DNA of 64,000 nt from an uncultured Umboniibacter sp. (GCF_947497555.1 NZ_CANMGY010000001.1:62001-126000); one strand, 5' to 3'. Counted from the stretch's first letter, positions 25,652 to 34,601 are shown. The notes: generated by a model from the sequence alone, not told the origin. Numbers and translations: made by a program.

Positions 25652-25712
25652 TGTCCGCAATTAAAGGTGTCCGCGGACAGTGAAATGTGTCCGCGGACAC
25701 GGGAAGCGGACA
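25652..25712. promoter_or_regulatory. upstream activator sites, TGTCCGCGGACA palindromes
   Basis: Two perfect palindromes TGTCCGCGGACA lie at 25668-25679 and 25688-25699, exactly 20 bp apart. They are flanked by a half-site TGTCCGC at 25652-25658 and another, GCGGACA, at 25706-25712. Their centres are about 87 and 107 bases upstream of the predicted sigma-54 start, the normal location for binding sites of NtrC-family activators. The likely binder is the activator encoded at 19687-21003. Confidence 0.85.
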
Positions 25713-25740
25713 CAGTTGGTCAGAAGTGATTCGTGAGTAA

Positions 25741-25782
25741 TGAGTAGTGAGTAGTGAGTAGTGAGTAGTGAGTAGTGAGTAG
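25741..25782. repeat. heptanucleotide tandem repeat, TGAGTAG x6
   Basis: Six perfect tandem copies of TGAGTAG fill 25741-25782, preceded by a degenerate copy (TGAGTAA) and followed by TGAGAGA. The tract is intergenic, beyond the activator sites of the exporter operon and about 120 bases from the end of the glutaredoxin gene. A further imperfect hairpin (AGACC...GGTCT, 25849-25871) lies between it and the glutaredoxin stop codon. Confidence 0.9.
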
Positions 25783-25901
25783 TGAGAGACTAACGGTGCT
25801 CAGAACCCAGAGTTAAGCTGCCCGGGCGTTGATCCAAAAGGAATCTTTAGACCGTACCTATCGGTAGGTCTGTAATGAGGTGTCGTAGTTATTAAACTGG
25901 G

Positions 25902-26132
25902 CTACTTTAGACCGCAGGCTTTAGTAAGTTTGGGATAAGTTAAGGGACGAACAAAACTTCCGTTAACCTCCACTTGGGGAACTCCGCGAAAGCCCTTGCG
26001 AGCTAGCGTCTTCGCCGCGCGGTTATTTTGGTCAACTCGCAGCTCGTTATAGCGTATACCTTGCTTGCGAAACCATTGCTTAACGGCATCACAGTGTGGG
26101 CAGCGGTTGGTGGTAAAGATTGTTACATTCAT
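25902..26132 (-). CDS. glutaredoxin family protein (NrdH-like)
   Basis: A 76-residue thioredoxin-fold protein with the redox motif CPHC near the N-terminus (MNVTIFTTNRCPHCDAVKQW) and the cis-Pro loop FRGVPQVEVNG. It should act in cytoplasmic thiol-disulphide exchange. The length fits NrdH/GrxC-like proteins. The frame extends to 26213, but the fold begins exactly at ATG 26132, so the upstream part is probably untranslated; no strong ribosome site is visible for this start. The C-terminal RPLTYPKLTKACGLK replaces the usual glutathione-binding TGGxD motif. Confidence 0.8.
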   Translation of the reverse strand: MNVTIFTTNRCPHCDAVKQWFRKQGIRYNELRVDQNNRAAKTLARKGFRGVPQVEVNGSFVRPLTYPKLTKACGLK

Positions 26133-26266
26133 GGTAGGCAATTCTACACTTAAACTAGGTCCGGCGATAACGTAGATTAGCTTCAGCAACTTTAGCCAAC
26201 GGTGGAGTCTCAAAAGCTAACGCTGCTTGCCGCTCGCGTTGCACTCATGAAATAGGGAATTAGCAG

Positions 26267-26545
26267 ATGTCACGATCACAACTCAATCACGACCCTAAGT
26301 TAGATGTTCTGAAAGCACTAAGAGTGTTCAACCACGTCATGGATCACGGCGAAAAGGAGGGAGAGGTTCGCAGCTTCATGGGCCTATCAGCTAGTACGGA
26401 TTTTGACGGTTACACGATGTATCTAAACAGTCATCACGCCAAGCTTACCGTCTTCTTCCATAACAAATACCAACTCGAATTCGTCAAAGCCGAAGAGCTT
26501 GATGAGTTCTATACCCTGCTAGATCGGGTTGCCGAGGTCATGTAA
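26267..26545 (+). CDS. DUF3081 family protein
   Basis: A 92-residue cytoplasmic protein. The sequence pattern (VLKALRVFNHVMDHGEKEG, STDFDGYTMYL, LTVFFHNKYQLEF) matches the small DUF3081 family of marine gammaproteobacteria as I remember it. The family is uncharacterised and usually monocistronic. It has its own start 53 bases beyond the end of the open frame of the divergent glutaredoxin gene, and is followed by a bidirectional terminator. Confidence 0.75.
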   Translation: MSRSQLNHDPKLDVLKALRVFNHVMDHGEKEGEVRSFMGLSASTDFDGYTMYLNSHHAKLTVFFHNKYQLEFVKAEELDEFYTLLDRVAEVM

Positions 26546-26560
26546 CTCGGAATTCAAGAC

Positions 26561-26590
26561 AAAAAAACGGCGCCCTAGGGCACCGTTCTT
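26561..26590. terminator. bidirectional intrinsic terminator
   Basis: ACGGCGCCC and GGGCACCGT (26567-26586) form a 9-bp stem with one mismatch around TA. Seven A residues precede it, giving a T-run on the minus strand, and TTCTT follows. It separates the convergent DUF3081 and metalloprotease genes. Confidence 0.72.
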
Positions 26591-26611
26591 AGATCACAAA
26601 ACCACCTCGCC

Positions 26612-29143
26612 TTAAGCGTGAAGGCCTCGCTCAATCAAGCTAACTAAGTTGATTGAATGGGCTTTAGTTGAACGATTTACACTGCGGTTAGTAGCGAAAT
26701 GTTCCTTAAGCTCATGAAGTTGTAATACAGCCATTGATACCGCCTGAGTTGGGAATGCACCCTCTTCGTTCTTAGCGATTTCAACCAAGCGATTTACATA
26801 CTCAACCTGAAGATTTTGACGCATTGTATTGATGTTGCCTGACTTGTCTGCAGCGAAGACCGCAGCATTCAATTCATCCATCATTGCATCAATGGTGTAG
26901 GTGTTACCGTAAAGCGTGGTATCAACTAAGCGCTGAAGCACTCCTGGATGTAATAGGTGATCAAGCAAACCACTCTGCCCGCCCAGAATTGCGCCATGAA
27001 GTTTAGGATCTTCTGGTGCTCCGAAGTTATTGAAACCGCGACGCATACGTTGAGCGTGGGCAATCACTTCAGGATTCATTTCCATCGCATCCGGTGCGAA
27101 GTGGTACTTAGCTAACAGCGCCATGGCTTCACGTTGACGAGACTCCGCAACCGGCTCATAGGGCTGTGTTGCGCCGTCTTGACCACGTAACGCGCGATCT
27201 ACATAGACACCGCCAACATAACGTGAGGTCACGTTACCGGCCCAACGCCATTCACCCATCATGGCCTCAATGGCTACCACTAGGTCATCATAGCTCTCGC
27301 CGTCATTGACGTCTGCAGGTGACATGTTATCCAGTACATCGCGAACTAATTCCATGCGCATATCAGAGTACTTAATAGCGTCATTTGACATGTCATAGAT
27401 ATTAACGCGAGGGTCAATACCCCAACCTGGCGCCCGCATGTCATCCGCATCGTTACCGAAGATCAAGTCATCGGAGGTCGACTTAGCAAGGTGCTCAGCC
27501 ATCGCCGCAGGGTCATTCAGCTCAGGCGAGTACGAAAACTTGATGAACCAGTCATCGTAAGGTCCTGGCGTTACGGCGTAGAAACGAGTTTGCTCCGAAC
27601 CACGTGGCGCAAAGTTAACCGAAGGGTAATCCATGACCGAAGCCGCTAGGCCTTTCTCATTAACCACCTCAAGGTCAAACGACTCTTCAGGAGTAAGGTA
27701 CTGGGTTGCCTTCATATTGTGGTTCATACCCAAGGTATGGCCCATCTCGTGAAGGATTAAGTAGTGCATTGAATCGTGAACGATCTGTTCAGTCATCTCG
27801 GCAGCAGACATGCCATCGGTAGCAGCGAAGTCAGCAAAAGCAAACGCGCTAAGGTTCGCTGACTGCATGTGATTACCCAGTGAACAGGTATGACCGGCTA
27901 GCTGATCGAGATTCTTAGCCAGATCCTCTGGCGTGTTCATACCCTCTGCCAACCAACGCGAGATAATACGACGACGATTGAGGAATGAAGCCTCTAACAT
28001 GATATCAGCACCGATAATCTGGCCAGTGCGCGGGTTAACAAAACTTGGACCATAACCGCCAAATGGCGGGGTTGGTGATGAGGTCCAACGAAGAACGTTG
28101 TAGCGAATATCGCCCGCATCCCAGTCTGCATCATCCGGCTGAACCTTGATTTCTACGGCATTGGAGAAACCAGCCTTTTCGAAGGACTTATTCCACTCAA
28201 GGCCAGCAGCCATGATTAGGTCACGCCATTCTACTGGAGTGGTATTCTCAATCCACCAAACAATAGGCTCTACTGGATCAGAAATATCCGCTGCTGGATC
28301 CTGCTTTACTAGGTCCCAGCGATGAACTAGATCACGATAGGGGGTGGATGATGTTGAAGTGAGGTCAGTTACCTGGGTATCGAAGGTACCAACACGAGAA
28401 TCTGCGAATCGCGGCGTGAAGTCGTTATCAGGCATAGCGATAAAGCTATGTAACATACGAATAGAGATAGCACGCGAGTCAGTAATATCTTCGCTCCAGC
28501 TAGGCTCTCCACCTGAATAGACATACTCAACCTCGAAGTCTGTATTCTCCGGGTAACTGCGGATAGATAGAACCTTCGACTTGTCACCGTCTAAACCACC
28601 GGTCACTGGATTATCTGAGCTGCTGACTTGCTGCAGGCTCTCGCTCATCAACAAGCCATCGATGTTTACTAAGATATCACCGGTCTCTTCATCTTCAGCA
28701 ACAATCTCTGCTACTGCTAAAATCGCGTCAGAAATATTCGCGTCGGCGGCACGAGAAAGCGCATTGTCCGGATCAAAGTAGAATGAAGTGTTCTGAGCAA
28801 CAAACTCAATACGATTGTAATAACGCTCTGCCGTTAACACGCTGTTGCCCACATAGGCGCCTGTAAACTGACCAGCTTCAACCACACCATTCGCAGTCTG
28901 CGCAGTGTAAATGAATTCGTCTGACAGCTGATCTTCATTGATGAGTAGATGCACTGAACCGGATTCTGGATCGCGGTAGGCCGTAAAAAAACCTTCAAAG
29001 ACGTCCGCATTTTCAGTTAATGCTGCAATAGACTCTTCGTCGGCCTCAGGTGCTGGCGCAGGATCATCGGAGCAAGCAGTAAGCACTAGTGCCGCAGCTG
29101 ACAACGCCATCAAGCGTTGAAGCTTCGCATTTATAATTTTCAT
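26612..29143 (-). CDS. zinc-dependent metalloprotease lipoprotein (DUF5117 type)
   Basis: An 843-residue lipoprotein: the signal sequence ends in VLTAC, so Cys24 should be lipidated. It has an N-terminal beta-rich domain of about 250 residues (DUF5117/DUF5118-like), then a metzincin-like catalytic domain with the extended zinc motif HEMGHTLGMNH near residues 463-473 and a Met-turn in SVMDYPSVNFAPRG. The C-terminal 250 residues are mostly helical. Family members are large, cell-surface or periplasmic proteases of unknown substrate, widespread in Bacteroidota and gammaproteobacteria. Monocistronic by spacing. Confidence 0.88.
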   Translation of the reverse strand: MKIINAKLQRLMALSAAALVLTACSDDPAPAPEADEESIAALTENADVFEGFFTAYRDPESGSVHLLINEDQLSDEFIYTAQTANGVVEAGQFTGAYVGNSVLTAERYYNRIEFVAQNTSFYFDPDNALSRAADANISDAILAVAEIVAEDEETGDILVNIDGLLMSESLQQVSSSDNPVTGGLDGDKSKVLSIRSYPENTDFEVEYVYSGGEPSWSEDITDSRAISIRMLHSFIAMPDNDFTPRFADSRVGTFDTQVTDLTSTSSTPYRDLVHRWDLVKQDPAADISDPVEPIVWWIENTTPVEWRDLIMAAGLEWNKSFEKAGFSNAVEIKVQPDDADWDAGDIRYNVLRWTSSPTPPFGGYGPSFVNPRTGQIIGADIMLEASFLNRRRIISRWLAEGMNTPEDLAKNLDQLAGHTCSLGNHMQSANLSAFAFADFAATDGMSAAEMTEQIVHDSMHYLILHEMGHTLGMNHNMKATQYLTPEESFDLEVVNEKGLAASVMDYPSVNFAPRGSEQTRFYAVTPGPYDDWFIKFSYSPELNDPAAMAEHLAKSTSDDLIFGNDADDMRAPGWGIDPRVNIYDMSNDAIKYSDMRMELVRDVLDNMSPADVNDGESYDDLVVAIEAMMGEWRWAGNVTSRYVGGVYVDRALRGQDGATQPYEPVAESRQREAMALLAKYHFAPDAMEMNPEVIAHAQRMRRGFNNFGAPEDPKLHGAILGGQSGLLDHLLHPGVLQRLVDTTLYGNTYTIDAMMDELNAAVFAADKSGNINTMRQNLQVEYVNRLVEIAKNEEGAFPTQAVSMAVLQLHELKEHFATNRSVNRSTKAHSINLVSLIERGLHA

Positions 29144-29319
29144 AGATGAGCTTTCCGTAGGGTTAGTAATACTTCAAAAGTAACATAGGAAACCTTTGTT
29201 TGTCATGACCTCGGACTTTGCTCCTAGTATAAGCCGCAATGGCCTTGCTACCGTTGCTAGCCGGAGCGCTTGTTATTGCTTGGAACTAGACGCTCGGACG
29301 CTTGCGCAACGCCAAAATC

Positions 29320-29535
29320 TTATCGCCATCCCTGCTGCCATTTACTATTGTCTTTCAACGAGCGCCAATCTATCGCCTGAACTCGACCCGTCATCACTGC
29401 TTCCAGCTCACACAATTCAACTCGTTGATCTTCGTCATAGCTCACCCGTGTGACCATGAAGTGGCGTTCCTTATTTACCGGTTGTAAATGGGTCCATTTA
29501 GATTTCATCAGAGACTTGGGACTTACCGCGTTCAT
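29320..29535 (-). CDS. TIGR02450 family Trp-rich protein
   Basis: A 71-residue protein matching the TIGR02450 family: SPKSLMKSKWTHLQPVNKERHF, then CELEAVMTGR and a C-terminal IDWRSLKDNSKWQQGW. Three conserved tryptophans give the family its name; the function is unknown. The frame stays open to 29595, but ATG at 29535 has GAGGA upstream and starts the conserved part. It lies alone between the metalloprotease and the divergent DUF3127 gene. Confidence 0.87.
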   Translation of the reverse strand: MNAVSPKSLMKSKWTHLQPVNKERHFMVTRVSYDEDQRVELCELEAVMTGRVQAIDWRSLKDNSKWQQGWR

Positions 29536-29748
29536 ACTGTCTTCCTCATTCACAACGTTTACCTTAGAAACGCTGCTCGCCAAGATGTGGATCACCCGCT
29601 GAACCCCTCCTGGCTTTTAAAGGAAATCTTTTTCACCGCTGATCGCTTGGCGACAACTAACAATAACCACCGAAAAGTGGCTACTAAAACACGCCTAAAC
29701 ACGTTACAGTATGAGCATTAGTTAGACTCAAATTAGCGAGATAAATTC

Positions 29749-30120
29749 ATGTCAAAAAGTTTTGAAGTTCAAGGTCAAATCCACAGTATCGGCGAGACCA
29801 CTGAATACGGTAACAACGGTTTCACGAAGCGTGAATTCGTTATCCGCGTAACCGGGGAAGGTGAGAATCCTGCCTACCCTAACTACTTAGCGATGGAATT
29901 GATCAAAGACAAGTGTGCACTGATGGACCAATACCAAGTAGGTAGTGATATCACCGTTCACTTCAATCTTTCTGGTCGTCTTTGGTCACAGCCAGGCAAA
30001 GCAGAGCGTTGTTTCAACAGTTTGCAAGCATGGCGCATCGAAGGTCAGTCTCAATCTGCCCCTCAAGCTGAGCCAGGCCCTGCTGACTTTGGGCAGTATG
30101 ACGAAGACATCCCTTTTTAA
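29749..30120 (+). CDS. DUF3127 family OB-fold-like protein with SSB-like tail
   Basis: A 123-residue protein. Residues 1-100 match DUF3127, a short beta-barrel family that resembles single-stranded DNA-binding proteins (KSFEVQGQIHSIGETTEYG, FTKREFVIRV, MELIKDKCALMDQY, FNSLQAWRIEG). A Gln/Pro-rich linker then leads to an acidic tip, YDEDIPF. This tip copies the DDDIPF end by which SSB recruits repair and replication proteins. The role is unknown; DNA binding or partner recruitment is an inference. A strong terminator follows and the gene is monocistronic. Confidence 0.82.
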   Translation: MSKSFEVQGQIHSIGETTEYGNNGFTKREFVIRVTGEGENPAYPNYLAMELIKDKCALMDQYQVGSDITVHFNLSGRLWSQPGKAERCFNSLQAWRIEGQSQSAPQAEPGPADFGQYDEDIPF

Positions 30121-30172
30121 GCTTCGATGCCTCAGCACTAGCACTGCGAACTAATCGCCTTAAGATCAAACT

Positions 30173-30203
30173 AAAAGGCCCCACTACTATGTGGGGCCTT
30201 TTT
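30173..30203. terminator. bidirectional intrinsic terminator
   Basis: AAAAGGCCCCAC (30173-30184) and GTGGGGCCTTTT (30191-30202) form a perfect 12-bp stem around a six-base loop with a T-run. It ends the DUF3127 transcript and can also serve the convergent nhaD gene. Confidence 0.9.
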
Positions 30204-30256
30204 ATTTGCTTAGCGTTCTTAGCAACTTACACTAATCGTGATAATCTGTTGGGACA

Positions 30257-31546
30257 TTAGCTCAGCCAGAGCACCGCCAGATAACCAGCGCTGTAGGCTA
30301 TGAAGAGTCTTGGGATATAGCGCGCATAGGCCATGAAGGTTAGCTCCTTCATTCGGCTCATAGCGACAATCCCCGCTGCTGAACCAATCACCAGTAGCGA
30401 ACCGCCAACGCCCACAGCATAAGTCAGCCCTAACCATTGGGTGATGTTGAGAGTAGGCTCTGATTTTAATAGCGCCGCGGTTAATGGGACGTTATCTAGC
30501 ATGGCCGAGCTAACACCCATGAGGTAGCTAGATAGCTCTGGACTCAGCGCAAAGAACAGCTCTGTAAGATAAACCAGCACACCAATTTCCTTGAGAGCCC
30601 CAACAATCAGTAGGATCCCCAGGAAGAAGAGTAAGGTATCAAACTGGATCTTTCGGACATACTCCAGCAGGTGGATCTCATGCCGATACTTGTTCACAAA
30701 ACCACCAATCAAAAACATGATGGAAAGACCCGATAGGAAAGTGAGTACTGGTGGAACGGAAAAAAGAATATTCAGAACCATAGTCGAGACAATCGTCGAA
30801 AAAAAGAGGATGGCTATCACCACATCTAAGCGCTGAGACTTATCGCGAAAGAGCTCAGCTTCAACCCTCCGGTTAGTTCCTCTCATCATTAACACCACCA
30901 ATACCAACACACCAATCAACGTAGGCAGGAGTAGATGGAGGAGCTGAGCCATCGACAGATGACCATCACTAAAAATCATCAGTGTGGTGACATCACCAGT
31001 GATCAGAATCACGCCTCCGGAATTAACAGCAAAAACCGCCAATACCGCGAGTTTGATTCGCTCCTTATCCGATAACTTAAAGGCAGAGACAACGCTCAGT
31101 GAAACTAGGGTAGCTGTTATGTTGTCAGCGAGCATGGATAGCAAGACGGCGAAGACCGCAACCAGGATAATTAGGCGATTGAACGACAGCTCGCCGGGCA
31201 TCACTTTTAATACTGCACCCGAAATCAGGCCTCGGGCGTTGAGAAATGCCACAAAGGTCATGGTTGCCATCAGAAATAACCACAGGCTAGCGATTTCTAA
31301 AAGATTATGATCGAAGCTTGCCTGGAGGTTTGCAGAATTACCTGTCGTGCTAGCTTTCACATAGAGCAGAAGCCAGCTAACGCAACCGAAGAACAGCGTG
31401 CTTTTTGCTTTATCAATATGCGTAATTTCTTCACACGCAATGGCAATCAAAGCAATAATTGCCATACCAATAATGATTATTTCCACTGGAGTAGCGTTAC
31501 CCTCGTTGCAATAGCCTAGAGATAGGATGATTTGGGCGCGAATCAT
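30257..31546 (-). CDS. nhaD: NhaD-type Na+/H+ antiporter
   Basis: A 429-residue, roughly 12-helix inner-membrane antiporter of the NhaD (ion-transporter superfamily) type, exporting Na+ or Li+ in exchange for protons, typical of marine and alkaliphilic bacteria. Visible family blocks include CEEITHIDKAKSTLFFG near the N-terminus, MLADNITATLVSLSV, VNSGGVILITGDVTTLMIF, and SSAMLDNVPLTAALL. The start is uncertain: the frame begins with GTG at 31564, ATG at 31546 is chosen, and a GTG just before the first helix is also possible. It diverges from the porin-glutaminase pair. Confidence 0.9.
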   Translation of the reverse strand: MIRAQIILSLGYCNEGNATPVEIIIIGMAIIALIAIACEEITHIDKAKSTLFFGCVSWLLLYVKASTTGNSANLQASFDHNLLEIASLWLFLMATMTFVAFLNARGLISGAVLKVMPGELSFNRLIILVAVFAVLLSMLADNITATLVSLSVVSAFKLSDKERIKLAVLAVFAVNSGGVILITGDVTTLMIFSDGHLSMAQLLHLLLPTLIGVLVLVVLMMRGTNRRVEAELFRDKSQRLDVVIAILFFSTIVSTMVLNILFSVPPVLTFLSGLSIMFLIGGFVNKYRHEIHLLEYVRKIQFDTLLFFLGILLIVGALKEIGVLVYLTELFFALSPELSSYLMGVSSAMLDNVPLTAALLKSEPTLNITQWLGLTYAVGVGGSLLVIGSAAGIVAMSRMKELTFMAYARYIPRLFIAYSAGYLAVLWLS

Positions 31547-31741
31547 ACCCCGCAATGACACCACTTTGAAGAATTAGACAATAATTACCAACTCTCCACG
31601 ATCAGCAACATCCCTTTGCATTGAAATAGCCGCAATTCCTGCACCAATTTCCATGTCAATAATTTTTTTAAAAAAATCGCACATTGTACAGATTCGTCTA
31701 CGCTGAAAATTAGGTTGACTACATAAATAGGGAGAAAACCC

Positions 31742-33052
31742 ATGGCCAACGTGCCCTCAACTATTGCTACCGCGACTCTATTTTTACTAGCCTCTGGCTC
31801 GCTAGCTCAGGATTCAGAGCCTGTGAATAACGAAGAAGCTACCCAGATGGATACAAGTAATGAGGAAGATTTGATCACCACCTCGGTTGAACCAGAATCT
31901 CCGGATGACGATCAAAATACCTCTATTTTAATAGGTGAAGACACCTTTAAAATCTATGGTCATGCAATGCTAGATATGGGCTTTCAAACTAAACAGAACG
32001 ATCCTGAATGGGCGGATTTACTTCGCCCTACCAAATTGCCATCCTACGACGACGAATACTCGAATGACGGCCATTTTTATTCAGGTGTTCGTCAAAGTCG
32101 ATTAGGCTTTGCAAGCACTAGTCCAACGGCCTACGGCGAGCTAAAAACCGTTATCGAGTTCGACTTAGTAGGCGTTGGTGACGACGCGGGTAATCACGCC
32201 CTTCACCTTTTAAAAGCGTGGGGCGAATTCGGCGACTTTGGTGCAGGTCAATTTGATAGTGTTTTCATGGATGCAAGTGTATTCCCAAATACGATTGAGT
32301 ACTGGGGCCCAAATGGCTTGGTTTTCTATCGGAATGTACAGGTTCGTTGGACACCTTGGCGTAACGGTGACTCTCGCTTTGCCGTGTCCTTGGAAAGACC
32401 AGGCGGGTCCGGTGATGGGGGCGAATTTAGTGACTTTATCGCCACTCGAGGGCTAACGAGTGATTTCGAAGTTCCCGATATTGCCGCTCACTATCGTTTG
32501 GTAGGTGACTGGGGCCACTTTCAAGCCGCCGGTATTCTCAGACAGATCAAGTGGCAAGATAACAACGCGGACAGCACCGTTGATCTAAGCGGCGAGCAAA
32601 CGGGTTGGGGTATTAATCTGAGCACCAATTACTTCCTTGGTAGGCACGTCATTCGCGCTTCGACTGTCTATGGGGAAGGTATTCAGAACTACCTCAATGA
32701 TGCGAGCGTGGATATTGGGATTGATCAAGGGGCCGGAACGGACCCTAGAAATCTAACCAGCACCGCAATCCCCGTTTTGGGTGTTGTTGCCTTTATCGAC
32801 TTAAATTGGAGTGAACAATGGACCAGTAGTATCGGTTACTCACTTCAGGATAACGATTTACCTGCAAGTGCCAGCGAAGCACAATTCCAAACTGGCCAAT
32901 ATGCCCTGGCAAACCTACTTTGGCACCCTAGCAGTAATATTTTCATGGGTCCCGAACTTCAGTGGGCTGAGCGAGAGAATTACGATGGTTACAAGAGTGA
33001 CGACTTGCGCATCCAATTTTCCGTTAAGTATAACTTTTCTAAAACGTTCTAA
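31742..33052 (+). CDS. DcaP-like outer-membrane porin
   Basis: A 436-residue porin. A signal peptide (ending SGSLAQD) is followed by an acidic, low-complexity segment of about 45 residues, then FKIYGHAMLDMGFQ, SGVRQSRLGF, GELKTVIEFDLVG and KAWGEFGDFGAGQFDSVFMD, the strand pattern of DcaP trimeric porins of Acinetobacter and relatives. The C-terminus is IQFSVKYNFSKTF, ending in Phe. DcaP channels admit small anionic organic compounds. The gene precedes the exported glutaminase by 55 bases, suggesting supply of amides or dicarboxylates. Confidence 0.85.
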   Translation: MANVPSTIATATLFLLASGSLAQDSEPVNNEEATQMDTSNEEDLITTSVEPESPDDDQNTSILIGEDTFKIYGHAMLDMGFQTKQNDPEWADLLRPTKLPSYDDEYSNDGHFYSGVRQSRLGFASTSPTAYGELKTVIEFDLVGVGDDAGNHALHLLKAWGEFGDFGAGQFDSVFMDASVFPNTIEYWGPNGLVFYRNVQVRWTPWRNGDSRFAVSLERPGGSGDGGEFSDFIATRGLTSDFEVPDIAAHYRLVGDWGHFQAAGILRQIKWQDNNADSTVDLSGEQTGWGINLSTNYFLGRHVIRASTVYGEGIQNYLNDASVDIGIDQGAGTDPRNLTSTAIPVLGVVAFIDLNWSEQWTSSIGYSLQDNDLPASASEAQFQTGQYALANLLWHPSSNIFMGPELQWAERENYDGYKSDDLRIQFSVKYNFSKTF

Positions 33053-33107
33053 ATCTGACTAGGTCTTTCTGTCAGTACTGTAAACCGTATTTTTTGGAGA
33101 AATGCAC

Positions 33108-34130
33108 ATGAACATACAATCTAACACCTTTAGCCTTGCAACCGCGGGTATCCTGTCAACTTTCCTGATGGTTAATAGCGCATTGGCCGAGTTTAGTGAC
33201 GAACAGCTACAACAGGCGGTAGATGAAGCTTACGAAGAATTTAAGGACGATGATAGTGGCAAGAATGCGGACTATATCCCTATTCTTACCGAGGTACCGA
33301 GCGATCTATTTGGCGTAGTCATCGCTACTCGCGACGGCAAATTATTCGTAGCCGGGGACATCGACTATCGATTCTCCATTCAAAGCGTATCAAAACCCTT
33401 TACCGCAGCACTCATAATGCAGCAGCAGAGCCCCGATGCCGTGAAGGAAAATATCGGTGTTGAACCCACTGGTATGCCATTCAACAGCAAAGTCGCACTA
33501 GCGCTATATGAACAGCGCTCCGTTAACCCTATGGTAAACGCCGGCGCAATCGCTGCAGTGAGCCTTGTTGAAGCCAGTGACGAAGAAGAACGCTGGGACT
33601 TAATCCTTAAGAATATGGAAGGGTTCGCTGGCGGTGAGCTCGAGATCTTGGATGAGGTCTTCGAATCGGAATACAGTTCCTCGGCAAGCAACCGCGGAAT
33701 TGCGAATCTCCTCCTCAATGACGGTCGCTTATATGCAGATCCAGAGGAAAGCCTCCGAGTGTACACCATGCAATGTTCGCTGGGTGTTAATACGCGTGAT
33801 CTCGCCATCATGGGCGCCACGCTGGCTAATGGTGGCGAAAACCCGGTTACTGGTGATCGGGTGTTAGCCGAGGAACATGTTCCCGAATTACTGGCAATTA
33901 TGGCTACCGCAGGGTTTTATGATGAATCCGGTGAATGGATGTATAGCGCCGGCCTACCTGCCAAAACAGGTGTTGGTGGTGGTATTGTAGCCGTTGTTCC
34001 TGGAGAATTTGCTATTGCAGCATTTTCACCGCGTTTGAACGAGGCGGGCAATAGTATTCGTGCTATGCAAGCAATTAGTCACATTTCGGGTAAGTTAGGC
34101 GTTGGCGTATTTGGCGCGAATCCTAACTAA
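33108..34130 (+). CDS. glsA: exported glutaminase (GlsA family)
   Basis: A 340-residue glutaminase of the serine-dependent beta-lactamase-like family, hydrolysing glutamine to glutamate and ammonia. The catalytic SxxK motif is visible in FSIQSVSKPFT, and NPMVNAGAIAAVSL and the GVGGGIVAVVPG block also match the family. Unlike cytoplasmic GlsA (about 308 residues), it carries a signal peptide of roughly 29 residues ending SALAEF, so it should act in the periplasm. ATG at 33108 fits the GGAGA ribosome site better than ATG at 33102. It is paired with the porin gene upstream. Confidence 0.9.
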   Translation: MNIQSNTFSLATAGILSTFLMVNSALAEFSDEQLQQAVDEAYEEFKDDDSGKNADYIPILTEVPSDLFGVVIATRDGKLFVAGDIDYRFSIQSVSKPFTAALIMQQQSPDAVKENIGVEPTGMPFNSKVALALYEQRSVNPMVNAGAIAAVSLVEASDEEERWDLILKNMEGFAGGELEILDEVFESEYSSSASNRGIANLLLNDGRLYADPEESLRVYTMQCSLGVNTRDLAIMGATLANGGENPVTGDRVLAEEHVPELLAIMATAGFYDESGEWMYSAGLPAKTGVGGGIVAVVPGEFAIAAFSPRLNEAGNSIRAMQAISHISGKLGVGVFGANPN

Positions 34131-34601
34131 ATTGCTAATAACGAGCCCAACACGGCGTGACTAAATAACGCGGTGTTGGGCAGTTAGAATTCTAATAGCG
34201 GGATCTGCTAGAGATAAGCGAAGCAGTAACTGAGAAGATTAATAATGGAACGCGAAGAAGAAGTAAACCGCAACAGTCATACCAAATCGATACACTTCAA
34301 CTTGTAATACACTCACAATGACGCAGCTTTAAATTTTTCGAAACGATTAATCAAGCTTCCCCTGATCGCTGCGAATTAGTCGTCAGTATCACTGCTACGA
34401 ATTACAAAATAGGCGCTTAGCTCCAAGGCGTTTATTACTTTAGCACGTTAGCGCTTTAGTGGAATTTCGGCAGCAGCGCTGGTTAGTTTTGCGTAAATGG
34501 ATACTGAATCTCCCCTACACGGCTAACAAATCACATTTATCATGGTCATAAGTATTGCTAGGCTAAGGAAATCAACGATTATTCACAGGAGGAAGCATAT
34601 T
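34131..34601. other. 471-base intergenic stretch with one inverted repeat
   Basis: Just after glsA, GCCCAACAC (34145-34153) and GTGTTGGGC (34173-34181) form a 9-bp stem with a 19-base loop, probably the end of the glsA transcript. The rest contains short open frames only, such as 20 codons from ATG 34244, and no recognisable RNA gene. I see nothing else to support. Confidence 0.5.

Noticed and set aside
25741-25782. Tandem repeat considered as a CRISPR-like array
   Set aside because: Units are seven bases with no spacers; it is a simple microsatellite.
31661-31677. T7A7 palindrome before the porin gene considered as a terminator
   Set aside because: A pure A/T dyad with no GC stem would not form a stable terminator; more likely an AT-rich promoter element.
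34244-34306. 20-codon frame in the gap after glsA
   Set aside because: Weak ribosome site, no flanking structure and no recognisable sequence; kept only as part of the gap description.
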